From: DASQJL01 sp035689165 | Lineage (GTDB): Bacteria; Eisenbacteria; RBG-16-71-46; SZUA-252 | Assembly: GCA_035689165.1 (NCBI GenBank) | Contig: DASSLZ010000155.1 | Coordinates: forward strand, 1-8,960 | Reading direction: 5' to 3' | Length of the DNA: 8,960 nt | In this document: in pieces, positions 1 to 6,498 of the stretch | How positions within the stretch are numbered: the first letter of the stretch is position 1 | Layout of the letters: every line of letters begins with the position of its first letter | Translations under genes and position numbers: made by a program | The notes under the pieces: generated by a model | Told to the model about the DNA's origin: nothing | The model's input: only the letters and a program-made list of their open reading frames with translations | Databases searched by the model: none

Positions 1-2
1 TC

Positions 3-1583
3 GTGATCCCCGGAAAGCTCAAGGACATCTGGATGAACGTCCCGGTCGAGGAGGACTTCGCCGCCGCCTCGCCCTACGTGATCGGGCGCGACTCGGGCGG
101 CTATCACGCCCACGACACGCGTACCGGCTACGTCTATTCCATCCGCATTCCCGAAGAGCCGGCGTGGTACGCGCGACGCACCGCGCGCGGCACCGAGATG
201 GCGAAAGTGGGCGTGCTTCAGGGCACCTACCTCGGCATCTACATCGCCAACTCCTGCCTCTTCTGGTATTCCGAGCCGCCGCAGAACTGCCGCTTCTGCA
301 CCACCGGCTCCAACGTGGGCGTGAACGAGGTGGCGCAGAAGGACGTGGCCGACGTGGTCGAGGTCGCGCGCGCGGCGAAGGAGGAATCGGGCGTCACGTT
401 CGTGCATTTGAACAGCGGGCACCAGGCGGGCCGCGATCTCGCGCTGGCCGAGCCGTACGTGCGCGCGCTGAAGGAAGAGGTCGGCGTGCTCGTGGGCGTG
501 CAGCTCATGCCCTCGAAGGATCTCCGCCAGTACGACCGGCTCGTGGAGATGGGCGTCGACCACTTCTCCTTCTGCTACGAGTTCCACTCGCCGGAGGCGT
601 TCGCGCGCTATCTGCCGGGGAAGGAGCGCTGGTTCGGGCAGAAGGCCTTCTTCGAAGCGATGGAGCACTGCGCCAGGCTCCTCGGCAAGGGCGCGGTCTC
701 GGGCGAGATCATCGCCGGGGTCGAGCCGGTCGCCGACACGATGCGGGCGATCGATTACATCACCGGCATCGGCGCCTTCCCCACGGTCTGCATCTTCCGC
801 CCGGTGATCGGAGCGGAAATGGAGCGCCACCCGGCGCCCCGTTACGACGACATGCGCGCGGTGTTCGAGCACGTGTACGAGGCGTGCCGGAAGAATCGGA
901 TTCCGATCGGCGCCGCGCCCAACATCGAAGTGAGCCTGGTCGTGCAGCCCGACGACACGCGCTACCTGGCGCGGCCGGGCCTGTCGACCTGGGCCTATGA
1001 ATCCTTCCTCGGGGCGGCGCGCGCTGGAGCCAAGCCGCTCTTCGCGCGAAAGATGAGACGTGAGCTGCGCTGGCCGCAGGCGGCGGCGGCACCCCAGGCC
1101 GCTCAGCTGCCGCGGCCGGCCAGCGACGTCGTGATGGGCGCCGGCGCGCAACCCGCGAACGGCGCCGCGCAGGCGGATCCCGTGGAAACCGCGGCGACGA
1201 CGCCCGGCGCGACCGTGCCGTCGCCCGAGCCGATCGAGACGGTCTTCGCGCGGCTTCGCCATGCCGCGGCGGAAACGTCCCGGCCGTTTCGACTCGAAGA
1301 GCGGAGCGGCGTCCTGGACGTGGCCCCTTCCCAGCGCGAGCGATGCCGCATGAAGGTGTTCCGTCCACGCGAGGGAAGAGACCGGCTCTGCGCCTTCTTT
1401 TACAAAGAGAGCAACCTCAGCTGGAGCCGCGACCGCTACTCCTACGGCGCCGTGGAATTTCTGCCCGCGCAGGTAACCGAAACGGACATGCGGACCTGGC
1501 TCGATTGGCTGGCCGGCGGCTTCGACCCCGACCATCGTCCTCCCCGGCTCAAGAAGGCGTTCCTCTACTCCATCCCCGACTGA
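3..1583 (+). CDS. Radical SAM protein with extra C-terminal domain (possibly 5'-truncated by the window edge)
   Basis: Reads as an enzyme of the radical SAM superfamily, which reductively cleaves S-adenosylmethionine with a [4Fe-4S] cluster to start radical chemistry; the substrate is unknown. Visible: a beta-strand-like stretch ending in Asn-Ser-Cys85, then Cys96-Arg-Phe-Cys99. The two-residue gap with an aromatic residue before the last Cys is typical of SAM-cluster sites, but the first gap is ten residues instead of three. Residues about 105-350 look like the rest of a TIM-barrel core, with alternating hydrophobic strands (for example GVLVGVQLMP near 161-170 and VSGEIIAGVEP near 232-242). 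Residues about 357-408 are an Ala/Pro-rich linker. Residues about 409-526 form a further compact domain that I do not recognise. The GTG at position 3 is the first possible start in the window, and the frame is open to the left edge, so the true start may lie upstream. No neighbour indicates the substrate. Confidence 0.8.
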   Translation: MIPGKLKDIWMNVPVEEDFAAASPYVIGRDSGGYHAHDTRTGYVYSIRIPEEPAWYARRTARGTEMAKVGVLQGTYLGIYIANSCLFWYSEPPQNCRFCTTGSNVGVNEVAQKDVADVVEVARAAKEESGVTFVHLNSGHQAGRDLALAEPYVRALKEEVGVLVGVQLMPSKDLRQYDRLVEMGVDHFSFCYEFHSPEAFARYLPGKERWFGQKAFFEAMEHCARLLGKGAVSGEIIAGVEPVADTMRAIDYITGIGAFPTVCIFRPVIGAEMERHPAPRYDDMRAVFEHVYEACRKNRIPIGAAPNIEVSLVVQPDDTRYLARPGLSTWAYESFLGAARAGAKPLFARKMRRELRWPQAAAAPQAAQLPRPASDVVMGAGAQPANGAAQADPVETAATTPGATVPSPEPIETVFARLRHAAAETSRPFRLEERSGVLDVAPSQRERCRMKVFRPREGRDRLCAFFYKESNLSWSRDRYSYGAVEFLPAQVTETDMRTWLDWLAGGFDPDHRPPRLKKAFLYSIPD

Positions 1584-1653
1584 GCGGCCGCCATTCACTC
1601 GATCGGGCTCTCGCTTCATTGACCCGACTGAGTCGAACCGTCACACTGTACCT

Positions 1654-2100
1654 ATGAAAACAGCCCGAAAGAGGCTCCTGATCGTCGACGACGATCACGA
1701 TGCCCTTGCCAGCCTCAAGCTGTTGTTGGAAACGAGCTATGACGTCTGCCTCGCCGACAGCGGAGTGCAGGCGCTGACCGAAATGAACCGGGGCTTCTAT
1801 CCCGATGCCGTGCTGCTGGATCTCATGATGCCCACGATGGATGGCGTCGAGTTCGCCCGGGAGATGACGCGCGTGGGTGTGAGGACGCCCATTCTCGTGA
1901 TCTCCGGCGACCCCGATGCCGAGCGGAAAGCCCGCGAGATCGGAAACGCCGAGATGCTGCGCAAGCCGTTCACCTACGAGCAGCTCAAGGCGAAGCTCGA
2001 GCGTGTGCTGAATGGGCGGCAGACCCCACGGTCGGGAGGCGGCCTCGGATTCATTCGAGGGCTATTCGTCCTGGTGCCTTCACGGCTCGGTGGCGCGTAA
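1654..2100 (+). CDS. Stand-alone response regulator receiver protein
   Basis: A two-component receiver (CheY-like REC) domain with no output domain, so it probably works through protein-protein contact or in a phosphorelay. All the family's key positions are visible: the acidic pocket VDDD at 11-14, the phospho-accepting Asp56 in LLDLMMP, the switch Ser84 after ILVI, and Lys104 in RKP. REC ends near residue 120; the last 28 residues are Gly/Arg-rich and look like an unstructured tail. The ATG is well placed because the first beta strand begins directly after it. I see no Shine-Dalgarno sequence in front of it. The 70-bp gap upstream carries a TTGACC hexamer and a small dyad but no convincing -10. 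No histidine kinase is next to it, so its partner must be encoded elsewhere. The 3' end overlaps or nearly touches the following mutT-type gene. Confidence 0.92.
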   Translation: MKTARKRLLIVDDDHDALASLKLLLETSYDVCLADSGVQALTEMNRGFYPDAVLLDLMMPTMDGVEFAREMTRVGVRTPILVISGDPDAERKAREIGNAEMLRKPFTYEQLKAKLERVLNGRQTPRSGGGLGFIRGLFVLVPSRLGGA

Positions 2101-2536
2101 CCCCGCGGGGCGTACCTCGCCGGTGCGGCTCTACGAGGTCGCGGCGGGCATCCTGGTCGCCGGCGACCGCGTGCTGATCGCGCGCCGCCAGGAGCGCGAC
2201 CACCAGGGCGGACGCTGGGAGTTCCCCGGCGGCAAGCGCCACACTGGCGAGACGGTCGAGGAGTGCCTGCGCCGGGAGATGCTCGAGGAGATCGGGCTCC
2301 AAGTCCAGGTGGGCCCCCTGTGGCGCGCCCTCACCCACGTCTACCCCGACCGCCGCGTCAGCATCTACTTCCACCTCTGCACGTCGTACCAGGGCGAGCC
2401 TGTCGCCATCGAGTGCGACGAGATCCGCTGGGTGCTCCCGGTGGAGCTGACGACGCTTCCCTTCGTCGAGGGCGATCTGGTCGTCCTGCCCGATCTCGCG
2501 CGCGAGCTGGCGGAGCGCTTCCCGACGCCGGCCTGA
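2090..2536 (+). CDS. mutT: MutT-type Nudix hydrolase (probable 8-oxo-dGTP diphosphatase)
   Basis: Nudix pyrophosphohydrolase, probably hydrolysing oxidised nucleoside triphosphates such as 8-oxo-dGTP to the monophosphate to sanitise the nucleotide pool. Numbered from the GTG at 2090, the complete Nudix box spans residues 48-70 (G-x5-E-x7-R-E-x-L-E-E-I-G-L), so all metal-binding glutamates are present. It is preceded by WEFPGGK (43-49), the substrate-loop signature typical of MutT rather than of ADP-ribose or Ap4A Nudix enzymes. The length of about 137-148 residues fits MutT. The start is uncertain: GTG 2090 overlaps the regulator's stop by 11 nt, while GTG 2123 would put the first beta strand (YEVAAGILV) nearest the N terminus, as in MutT. 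Neither has a clear Shine-Dalgarno sequence. An in-frame ATG at 2012 is less likely because its extra residues read through the regulator's tail. It is probably co-transcribed with the regulator; the pairing suggests no shared function. The family is certain, the substrate inferred. Confidence 0.88.
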   Translation: MARNPAGRTSPVRLYEVAAGILVAGDRVLIARRQERDHQGGRWEFPGGKRHTGETVEECLRREMLEEIGLQVQVGPLWRALTHVYPDRRVSIYFHLCTSYQGEPVAIECDEIRWVLPVELTTLPFVEGDLVVLPDLARELAERFPTPA

Positions 2537-2590
2537 AAAGAAACAGCGAGCTGCGGCCACGCGCCCGAGGCGCGTCGCGTCAGCTCGCTG
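2536..2590 (-). terminator. Intrinsic terminator of the yceI gene
   Basis: Outer arms CAGCGAGCTG (2544-2553) and CAGCTCGCTG (2581-2590) are perfectly complementary over 10 bp. Nested inside is ACGCGCC / GGCGCGT (2559-2565 and 2569-2575) with a CGA loop. On the - strand the stem is followed by TTTCTTTT, a good U-tract, which overlaps the stop codon of the convergent mutT gene. On the + strand no T-run follows, so as an intrinsic terminator it should work mainly for yceI, 68 bp downstream of its stop codon. Confidence 0.75.
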
Positions 2591-2657
2591 GATTGCCCTA
2601 CTTCGATTCGTTGAACGCGCGATCGATTCGCCGAAATCGGCCGTTCGCGCGGCCCGG

Positions 2658-3320
2658 CTACTTCGCGTTCGCCTCCGCTTTCTTCTCGTCGTTCTTCCCG
2701 CCGGCTTCCGCCTTCTTCGCGCCGCCCGCGGGCTCCGTCGCGCCCTCGATGGCGAGCCGGATCTCGACGTCGTCGCCGAGCATGGTGCCCTGGTCCACGA
2801 CCTTGTTCCAGACGATCCCGAAATCCTTCCGGTCCACCTTGGTCGAGGCCTCGAACCCTGCCCGCTGGCCGCCCATCGCCGGACCCGCTCCGAGGAACTC
2901 GCCCTCGAGCGTGACCGGCTTCGTGACGCCGTGCATCGTCAGGTTCCCCTCGATCTTCAGCTTCGACCCGTCCGCCGTCACCTTGGTGCTCTCGAACGTG
3001 AGCGTCGGATACTTGGCCACGTCGAAGAAGTCGGGCGAGCGCAGATGTCCGTCACGCCGGTCGTTCGAGGTGTTGATGCTCGAGGCGTCGATCTCTGCCT
3101 TGGCCGAGCTGGCCGCCGGGTTCGCCGGATCGTAGACCACCGAGCCCGAGAACTTGGTGAACGAGCCGGTCACCTTGCTGAAGAAGTGGCGGATGGTGAA
3201 GGTCACGTTCGAGTGGTTCGGGTCGATCGTCCAGGTGGTCGGAGCCGCCTGGGCGGCCGTCGAAACGAACAACGCCGCGGCGAACAGCGTGGCGGCGAGG
3301 GAACGTCTGCGGGCGAACAT
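2658..3320 (-). CDS. Exported YceI family protein
   Basis: YceI-domain protein, a secreted beta-barrel of the polyisoprenoid-binding lipocalin-like type; members bind long isoprenoid or fatty-acyl molecules in the periplasm. A classical signal peptide is visible: ARRR at 3-6, a hydrophobic stretch 8-20, and an AQA cleavage site at 23-25. The mature protein opens with the family hallmark TWTIDPNHSNVTFTIRH (29-45), followed by GSFTKFSGSV (52-61) and the typical D-x-S-SINTSN-x-x-RD-x-HL segment (79-93) leading to SPDFFD and KYPTLTFES. The TMHGVTKPVTLEGEF strand is near 128-142 and RKDFGIVWN near 164-172. The last ~25 residues are a Lys/Ala/Glu-rich tail that most YceI proteins lack. GGAGGA lies 8 nt before the ATG, supporting this start. 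Transcribed alone and convergent to mutT. A quinone-related ligand is conceivable beside respiratory genes, but that is inference. Confidence 0.93.
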   Translation of the reverse strand: MFARRRSLAATLFAAALFVSTAAQAAPTTWTIDPNHSNVTFTIRHFFSKVTGSFTKFSGSVVYDPANPAASSAKAEIDASSINTSNDRRDGHLRSPDFFDVAKYPTLTFESTKVTADGSKLKIEGNLTMHGVTKPVTLEGEFLGAGPAMGGQRAGFEASTKVDRKDFGIVWNKVVDQGTMLGDDVEIRLAIEGATEPAGGAKKAEAGGKNDEKKAEANAK

Positions 3321-3334
3321 CGTGGTCTTCCTCC
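3321..3334 (-). promoter_or_regulatory. Shine-Dalgarno site of yceI
   Basis: On the - strand GGAGGA (3329-3334) lies 8 nt before the ATG at 3320. It is close to the ideal anti-16S match and spacing and is one of the two clearest ribosome binding sites in the window. It fixes the start that gives an intact signal peptide. Confidence 0.8.
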
Positions 3335-3409
3335 GTGGGGTTGGAAGGCGGAGGGGCGCGGGGAGACGCCCCCCTGCCGTCGCGCGACCTCGAGGGGGCT
3401 ACCAAAGTC

Positions 3410-3421
3410 CCGGGGCCCCGG
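3410..3421. repeat. 12-bp perfect palindrome beside the trxB promoter
   Basis: CCGGGGCCCCGG is self-complementary and ends 2 bp before the proposed -35 hexamer of trxB. A site here could bind an activator or repressor. Palindromes made only of G and C arise easily in DNA of this composition, so a role is only a possibility. The rest of the 230-bp yceI-trxB gap also holds GCCCCC/GGGGGC arms (3368-3373 and 3394-3399) around the dyad GTCGCGCGAC (3379-3388), and no gene. Confidence 0.35.
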
Positions 3422-3423
3422 AG

Positions 3424-3452
3424 TTGATCGGTCGTCGCGGTTTGCCTACTAT
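3424..3452 (+). promoter_or_regulatory. Sigma70-like promoter of the trxB operon
   Basis: TTGATC (3424-3429) and TACTAT (3447-3452) are separated by exactly 17 bp and match the -35 and -10 consensus at four and five of six positions. Transcription would begin near 3459, giving a leader of about 90 nt before the trxB ATG at 3551. It is the best promoter I can find in the window, and it sits where a promoter is needed between the divergent yceI and trxB genes. Confidence 0.6.
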
Positions 3453-3550
3453 CTCGTGGACCCACACTTGGATGCGGCCGTGGCGAGCCCGATTCCGGCG
3501 GCGAACCGCGTGCAGACGCATCTAAACCCTTACGAGGACAGTGTGTTCCC

Positions 3551-4531
3551 ATGACCGGTACCCGCAATCTCATCATTCTGGGCTCGGGCGCGGCTGGCCT
3601 GACCGCGGCGATCTACGCCGCGCGGGCCAATCTGGCCCCTTTGCTGTTCGAGGGGATCCAGCCTGGTGGCCAGCTCACGATGACGACGGACGTCGAGAAT
3701 TTTCCCGGCTTCCGGGACGGGATCATGGGTCCGGCGCTGATGACCGAGATGCGGGCCCAGGCCGAGCGCTTCGGGACCGACTTCGTCCAGGCCACCGTCG
3801 AGGCGGTGGATCTGAAAGGCCACCCCTTCCGCGTCACGGCCGACGGCGTCACCTATACGGCCCGCGCGCTGATCGTCGCCACCGGCGCTTCGGCCAAGCT
3901 CCTCGGGATTCCGTCCGAGGCGCTGCTCATGGGCCACGGCGTCTCGGCCTGCGCCACGTGCGACGCCTTCTTCTTCCGGGGGAAGCGCGTGATCGTCGTG
4001 GGCGGCGGCGACACCGCCATGGAAGAGGCGACGTTCCTGACCAAGTTCGCCACGCACGTGACCATCGTGCACCGCCGCGACGAGCTCCGCGCCTCGAAGA
4101 TCATGCAGGAGCGCGCCATGTCCAATCCCAAGATCTCCTTCATCTGGGACTCGGAGATCGGCGAAGTGCTCGGGACGGAGGTGGGGCACGTCACGGGCGT
4201 GCGGCTTCGCAATCTGAAGACGGGCAAGCTCACCGAGGTGGCGACCGACGGCGTCTTCATCGGAATCGGCCACCAGCCCAACACCGAGATCGTGCAGGGG
4301 CAGCTCGAGCTGCACCCCAACGGCTACATCAAGACGCACGGCGGCACCAGAACCAGCGTGCCCGGCGTCTTCGCCGCGGGCGACGTGCAGGACCACGTCT
4401 ATCGCCAGGCGATCACCGCGGCCGGCACGGGATGCATGGCCGCGCTCGACGCCGAGCGGTACCTGGAAGCGCTGAGCCACGGCCATCCCGAAGCGGGGGC
4501 CGCGGCGCCGGCGAAGGTGCCGTCGGCGTGA
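3551..4531 (+). CDS. trxB: Thioredoxin reductase (NADPH, FAD)
   Basis: Low-molecular-weight thioredoxin reductase: moves electrons from NADPH via FAD and a redox disulfide to thioredoxin in the cytoplasm. Domains in order: FAD-binding GSGAAGLTAA at 11-20 with the PGGQL segment at 38-42; the inserted NADPH domain with the redox pair Cys134-Ala-Thr-Cys137-Asp; GGGDTA at 151-156; the NADPH-2'-phosphate-binding HRRDELRAS at 174-182; and the second FAD segment GVFAAGDVQD at 272-281, followed by RQAITAAGTGCMAA. Length 326 is typical. The residue before the redox pair is Ala (SACATCDAFFF) where Tyr is common; the catalytic residues are intact. The last ~18 residues are an Ala/Pro-rich tail. The start is the ATG behind a GAGGA at 3534-3538, 12 nt away, somewhat long. 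First gene of a probable operon with ETF-QO. Confidence 0.95.
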   Translation: MTGTRNLIILGSGAAGLTAAIYAARANLAPLLFEGIQPGGQLTMTTDVENFPGFRDGIMGPALMTEMRAQAERFGTDFVQATVEAVDLKGHPFRVTADGVTYTARALIVATGASAKLLGIPSEALLMGHGVSACATCDAFFFRGKRVIVVGGGDTAMEEATFLTKFATHVTIVHRRDELRASKIMQERAMSNPKISFIWDSEIGEVLGTEVGHVTGVRLRNLKTGKLTEVATDGVFIGIGHQPNTEIVQGQLELHPNGYIKTHGGTRTSVPGVFAAGDVQDHVYRQAITAAGTGCMAALDAERYLEALSHGHPEAGAAAPAKVPSA

Positions 4532-4574
4532 CGGATTTCGCGAGCCCGGCGGCCCTGCTCGTGAATGGTGCCGC

Positions 4575-6272
4575 GTGAACGACGTCCAGCGCGATGTCCT
4601 CGAAGTCGACGTGCTCTTCGTCGGAGGCGGACCGGCGGGTCTGGCCGGCGCGCTCCGCCTGACGCAGCTGGTCGCGGAGCGCAATGCCGCGGCGGCGTCG
4701 GGGTCGGGCGAGCCGCCGCTGGGCGAGGTCTCGATCGCCGTGCTCGAGAAGGCCTCCGAGATCGGCGCCCACGGCATCTCCGGCTGCATTCTCGACCCAC
4801 GCGCCCTGCGCGAGCTGGTCCCTGACTATCGCGAGAAGAACGCCCCGCTGGAGTCGGACGTCACCAGCGACGACCTCTATTACTTCACGAAATCGGGCGC
4901 GATCAAATTCCCCATCCTGCCGCCACCCCTCCAGAACCACGGCACGCACATCGTCTCGCTCGGCGATTTCGAGAAGTGGCTCGGCGGCCTGGTCGAGGCG
5001 GCCGGCGCCTACGTGCTCCCCAACATGGCCGCCGTCGAGGGATTGTTCGAGGGCGAGCAGATGGTGGGCGTGCGCACGGGCGACAAGGGGATTGACAAGA
5101 ACGGCGCTCGGAAGGCGAATTTCGAGCCCGGCTCCGACATCCGCGCCAAGGTGACCGTCCTGTGCGAGGGCGCGCGCGGCTCGTTGACGAAGCGCCTGAC
5201 GCCGCGGCTCTTGCTGGACGAGGGCCGCGCGCCGCAGATCTACGCCACCGGCATCAAGGAGGTCTGGCAGATGCCGGCGGGGCGCGTGCCGAAGGGCCGC
5301 GTCATCCATACGATGGGCGCGCCGCTCGATTCGCGCACGTTCGGGGGCGGCTTCGTCTACGGCATGGACCACGACCGCTGGGCCGTCGGCTTCGTCGTGG
5401 GGCTGGACTACTGGAACCCGCTGACCGATCCCCATGGGCTGTTCCAGGAGTACAAGCGCCACCCGATGATCGCCGGGCTGCTCGAGGGGGGAACCGTTCT
5501 CTCCTATGGGGCGAAAGCGATCTCCGAGGGGGGCTGGTACTCGGTGCCGCGGCTGTCGTGGCCGGGCGGGCTGCTCGCCGGGGAGAGCGCGGCGCTCCTG
5601 AATTCGCAGCGCTTGAAGGGCGTGCACCTGGGGATGAAGTCGGGAATGCTCGCCGCGGAGACCGCGTTCGATGCTTTGATTGCCGGCCGATTCGATGCGG
5701 AGGCGATGCGCCGTTACGACGAGCGCATCGAGGGCTCGTGGGTGCGGCAGGAGCTCTGGGGCGTGCGGAACTTCCACCAGGGCTTCGAGCGCGGGCTGTG
5801 GATGGGCATGGCCGACGCCGGACTCCAGCTCGTGACGGGCGGACTCGGTTTCGGCAATCGCCCGCGGTGGAAGCCCGGACCGATGCACATGGAGAAATTG
5901 AAGGAGGCGGGGGTCGCGCCCATTTCCGTGGACGAAGTGCAGCGCCGCTACGACAACGCCAAGACGTTCACCAAGGTGAACGACGTCTACTACTCGGGCA
6001 CCAAGCACGACGAGGACCAGCCCGCGCATCTGTTGGTGCAGGACCGCACCATCTGCTCGACCCGCTGCAAGGAGGAGTACGGCAATCCCTGCCAGCACTT
6101 CTGCCCCGCCAACGTCTACGAGATGGAGCCCGCCCCCGAGGGAGGGATCCGCCTGAAGCTGAATCCCTCGAACTGCGTCCACTGCAAGACCTGCGACATC
6201 GCCGACCCCTACGGCATCATCACATGGGTCCCGCCAGAAGGCGGCGGCGGCCCGAATTATCAGCATTTGTAG
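4575..6272 (+). CDS. Electron-transfer flavoprotein:ubiquinone oxidoreductase (ETF-QO)
   Basis: Peripheral membrane flavo-iron-sulfur enzyme that takes electrons from reduced electron-transfer flavoprotein, fed by acyl-CoA and amino-acid dehydrogenases, and passes them to the quinone pool. Visible: the FAD dinucleotide fold VDVLFVGGGPAGLAGA (11-26), the family segment EKASEIGAHGISGCILDPRAL (58-78), PILPPP (113-118), and the quinone/membrane-insertion region GGWYSVPRLSWPGGLLAGE (319-337) followed by KGVHLGMKSGMLAAE (348-362). The C-terminal ferredoxin-like domain supplies four [4Fe-4S] ligands: Cys510 in HFCPANVYE, then Cys534, Cys537 and Cys540 in NCVHCKTCDIADP. It closes with WVPPEGGGGPNY (551-562), a strong family signature. 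Length 565 is usual. The GTG start at 4575 is the first in frame; its Shine-Dalgarno sequence is weak. It begins 43 bp after trxB, so co-transcription is likely. The ETF subunits are not in the window. Confidence 0.96.
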   Translation: MNDVQRDVLEVDVLFVGGGPAGLAGALRLTQLVAERNAAAASGSGEPPLGEVSIAVLEKASEIGAHGISGCILDPRALRELVPDYREKNAPLESDVTSDDLYYFTKSGAIKFPILPPPLQNHGTHIVSLGDFEKWLGGLVEAAGAYVLPNMAAVEGLFEGEQMVGVRTGDKGIDKNGARKANFEPGSDIRAKVTVLCEGARGSLTKRLTPRLLLDEGRAPQIYATGIKEVWQMPAGRVPKGRVIHTMGAPLDSRTFGGGFVYGMDHDRWAVGFVVGLDYWNPLTDPHGLFQEYKRHPMIAGLLEGGTVLSYGAKAISEGGWYSVPRLSWPGGLLAGESAALLNSQRLKGVHLGMKSGMLAAETAFDALIAGRFDAEAMRRYDERIEGSWVRQELWGVRNFHQGFERGLWMGMADAGLQLVTGGLGFGNRPRWKPGPMHMEKLKEAGVAPISVDEVQRRYDNAKTFTKVNDVYYSGTKHDEDQPAHLLVQDRTICSTRCKEEYGNPCQHFCPANVYEMEPAPEGGIRLKLNPSNCVHCKTCDIADPYGIITWVPPEGGGGPNYQHL

Positions 6273-6306
6273 TCAAGCTGGTCCGAGGGCCGCGCGCCAA
6301 GCCAGC

Positions 6307-6335
6307 CACGACATACTCTGGAGTATGTTGTCGTG
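6307..6335. repeat. Imperfect hairpin after ETF-QO
   Basis: CACGA-CATACTC (6307-6318) pairs with GAGTATG-TTG-TCGTG (6321-6335): 7 bp plus 5 bp interrupted by a 3-nt bulge. It lies 35 bp behind the ETF-QO stop codon. No T-run follows on either strand, so it is not a textbook intrinsic terminator. It could be an RNA 3'-end stabilising stem or a factor-binding site. Confidence 0.5.
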
Positions 6336-6383
6336 CCAATCCGGCTCACTGGGCAATATTGAAGAGCAGCTTGCGGCGAGGTC

Positions 6384-6417
6384 AACTTGCGCCGGCGCAA
6401 GTTAATATTTATATTAA
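6384..6417 (+). terminator. Double palindrome, possible terminator of the trxB/ETF-QO unit
   Basis: AACTTGCGCCGGCGCAAGTT (6384-6403) is a perfect 20-bp palindrome. It shares its last two bases with TTAATATTTATATTAA (6402-6417), a 7-bp inverted repeat around a TT centre. In RNA the first element would form an 8-bp stem with a CCGG loop, followed on the + strand by an A/U-only tract. That resembles an intrinsic terminator, although the tract is not a pure U-run. The alternatives are a protein-binding operator, or a promoter: TTGCGC (6387-6392) and TATATT (6410-6415) are 17 bp apart on the + strand, but no + strand gene follows. The structure is certain; the function is inferred. Confidence 0.45.
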
Positions 6418-6498
6418 TAGCTTCCCGCTTGGAGTTGCCCTCGATTCCGTTTCGATCCGAATGCCGCCGAGTTACCCGCGCCAGAGCATGTGAAATCG

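Noticed and set aside
2012..2089. Longer N terminus for the MutT protein from the ATG at 2012
   Set aside because: The extra 26 residues lie in the regulator's coding region in another frame, show no MutT similarity and precede the natural first strand by too much.
4413..6266. Very long - strand open frame opposite ETF-QO
   Set aside because: Antisense shadow of a strongly conserved gene in GC-rich DNA; the + strand reading has all ETF-QO motifs and the - strand reading has none.
6387..6415. Promoter TTGCGC-17-TATATT on the + strand inside the double palindrome
   Set aside because: Spacing is right, but no + strand gene follows before the convergent rhodanese; it is kept only as an alternative reading of the palindrome.
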